In this document: positions 4,909 to 5,252 of the stretch, piece by piece
Layout: every line of letters begins with the position of its first letter
Numbering within the stretch: the stretch's first letter is position 1
Assembly (NCBI GenBank): GCA_902795255.1
Contig: CADBKS010000268.1
Span: 1 to 5,252, forward strand
Length of the DNA: 5,252 nucleotides
Direction: 5' to 3'
DNA from: an uncultured Chloroflexota bacterium
Lineage (GTDB): Bacteria > Chloroflexota > Anaerolineae > Anaerolineales > Anaerolineaceae
The notes under the pieces: generated by a model
Databases searched by the model: none
Told to the model about the DNA's origin: nothing
What the model saw: only the letters and a program-made list of their open reading frames with translations
Program-made: the position numbers and the translations under genes

Positions 4909-5252
4909 TCAGATTTCATCTTCGTCAGGTTCAGTCGCTTCAACGACAGGGCCTTCGGCGGCGATTTCTTCATCAAAAACAGATGCTTCCTCAGCTTCCG
5001 GAAGCTCTTCCGGCTTTTTCAGGAACGCCATGAATTCGTCGCCTGTGATGGTTTCCTTCGTCAGCAGGAACAGCGCGATTTCATCCAGAGTCTCCCGATT
5101 TTCCCGCAGCATCTGCTTGGCCGCCTCGTAGCATTTCTGAAGCAGATCCCGGACTTCTTCGTCGGCAGCGGCAGCAGTGGATTCAGCGCAGTTCATAGCG
5201 TTCTGACCGCCGAGATACTGGCTCTGCGCCGTGACCAGCGCCATGAGTCCGA
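4909..5252 (-). CDS. ftsH: ATP-dependent zinc metalloprotease FtsH, C-terminal part
   Basis: FtsH is a membrane-bound AAA+ protease that degrades misfolded membrane proteins and short-lived regulators. Only the last 114 or so residues are present, with the ATPase and the zinc-binding HExxH outside the window to the right. The piece matches the end of the M41 peptidase domain of clostridial FtsH: GLMALVTAQSQYLGGQ, NCAESTAAAADEEVRDLLQK, YEAAKQMLRENRETLDEIA and LLTKETITGDEFMAFL. A very acidic tail of about 30 residues follows (FDEEIAAEGP, ending EPDEDEI), which is variable in the family. The frame is open to the window edge; an ATG at 5242-5244 is internal to the conserved GLM and is not the start. 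The stop TGA at 4909-4911 is followed by a strong terminator. Confidence 0.92.
   Translation of the reverse strand, partial: GLMALVTAQSQYLGGQNAMNCAESTAAAADEEVRDLLQKCYEAAKQMLRENRETLDEIALFLLTKETITGDEFMAFLKKPEELPEAEEASVFDEEIAAEGPVVEATEPDEDEI

Noticed and set aside
1..5252. CRISPR array, tRNA, rRNA, insertion sequence or attachment site
   Set aside because: I saw no spaced direct repeats, no cloverleaf or rRNA-like stretch, and no transposase or integrase frame in the window.

Overview
The window holds two kinds of DNA that do not seem to belong together. From about position 1150 to the right edge, base composition is GC-rich: two 60-base lines counted by hand gave 58% and 62% GC. The gene content there is that of an endospore-forming Firmicute of the Clostridia type, with sporulation sigma factor SigG, a YlmC/YmxH sporulation protein and a clostridial-style FtsH C-terminus. 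From position 1 to about 1145 the DNA is AT-rich: three counted lines gave 38%, 28% and 22% GC. It carries broken genes of a different style. The switch falls within a few bases of the ylmC stop codon and cuts the AT-rich gene next to it. An assembly chimera or a recent insertion are the two obvious explanations; the sequence alone does not separate them.

AT-rich part (1-1145). A minus-strand fragment with no start runs off the left edge. A plus-strand CCG-domain iron-sulfur protein (LutA/GlcF-like) follows, with a complete first CCG half. Its second half has lost roughly 30 residues, including the expected Cys-Cys-Gly, and changes frame. A perfect bidirectional terminator at 836-867 separates it from a convergent minus-strand gene of unknown function, which loses its 5' end at the composition junction.

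GC-rich part (1143-5252). On the minus strand, sigG is followed 43 bases later by ylmC. A good match to a SigF-type promoter lies just upstream of sigG, as expected for a forespore gene. Diverging from it, a plus-strand pair begins with tRNA-dihydrouridine synthase (dusB). Four bases after its stop comes a small protein that joins a degenerate sigma region 2 to a membrane helix and lacks region 4. A perfect 26-bp palindrome terminates this pair. It is faced by a minus-strand nitroreductase with two [4Fe-4S] ferredoxin motifs, whose frame has no stop codon before that terminator. Further right is the C-terminal part of ftsH, with its own strong terminator.

The best candidates for something unusual are the membrane-anchored half-sigma protein coupled to dusB, the nitroreductase frame that passes through its own terminator, and the mosaic AT-rich segment. 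I found no CRISPR array, tRNA, rRNA or insertion sequence.
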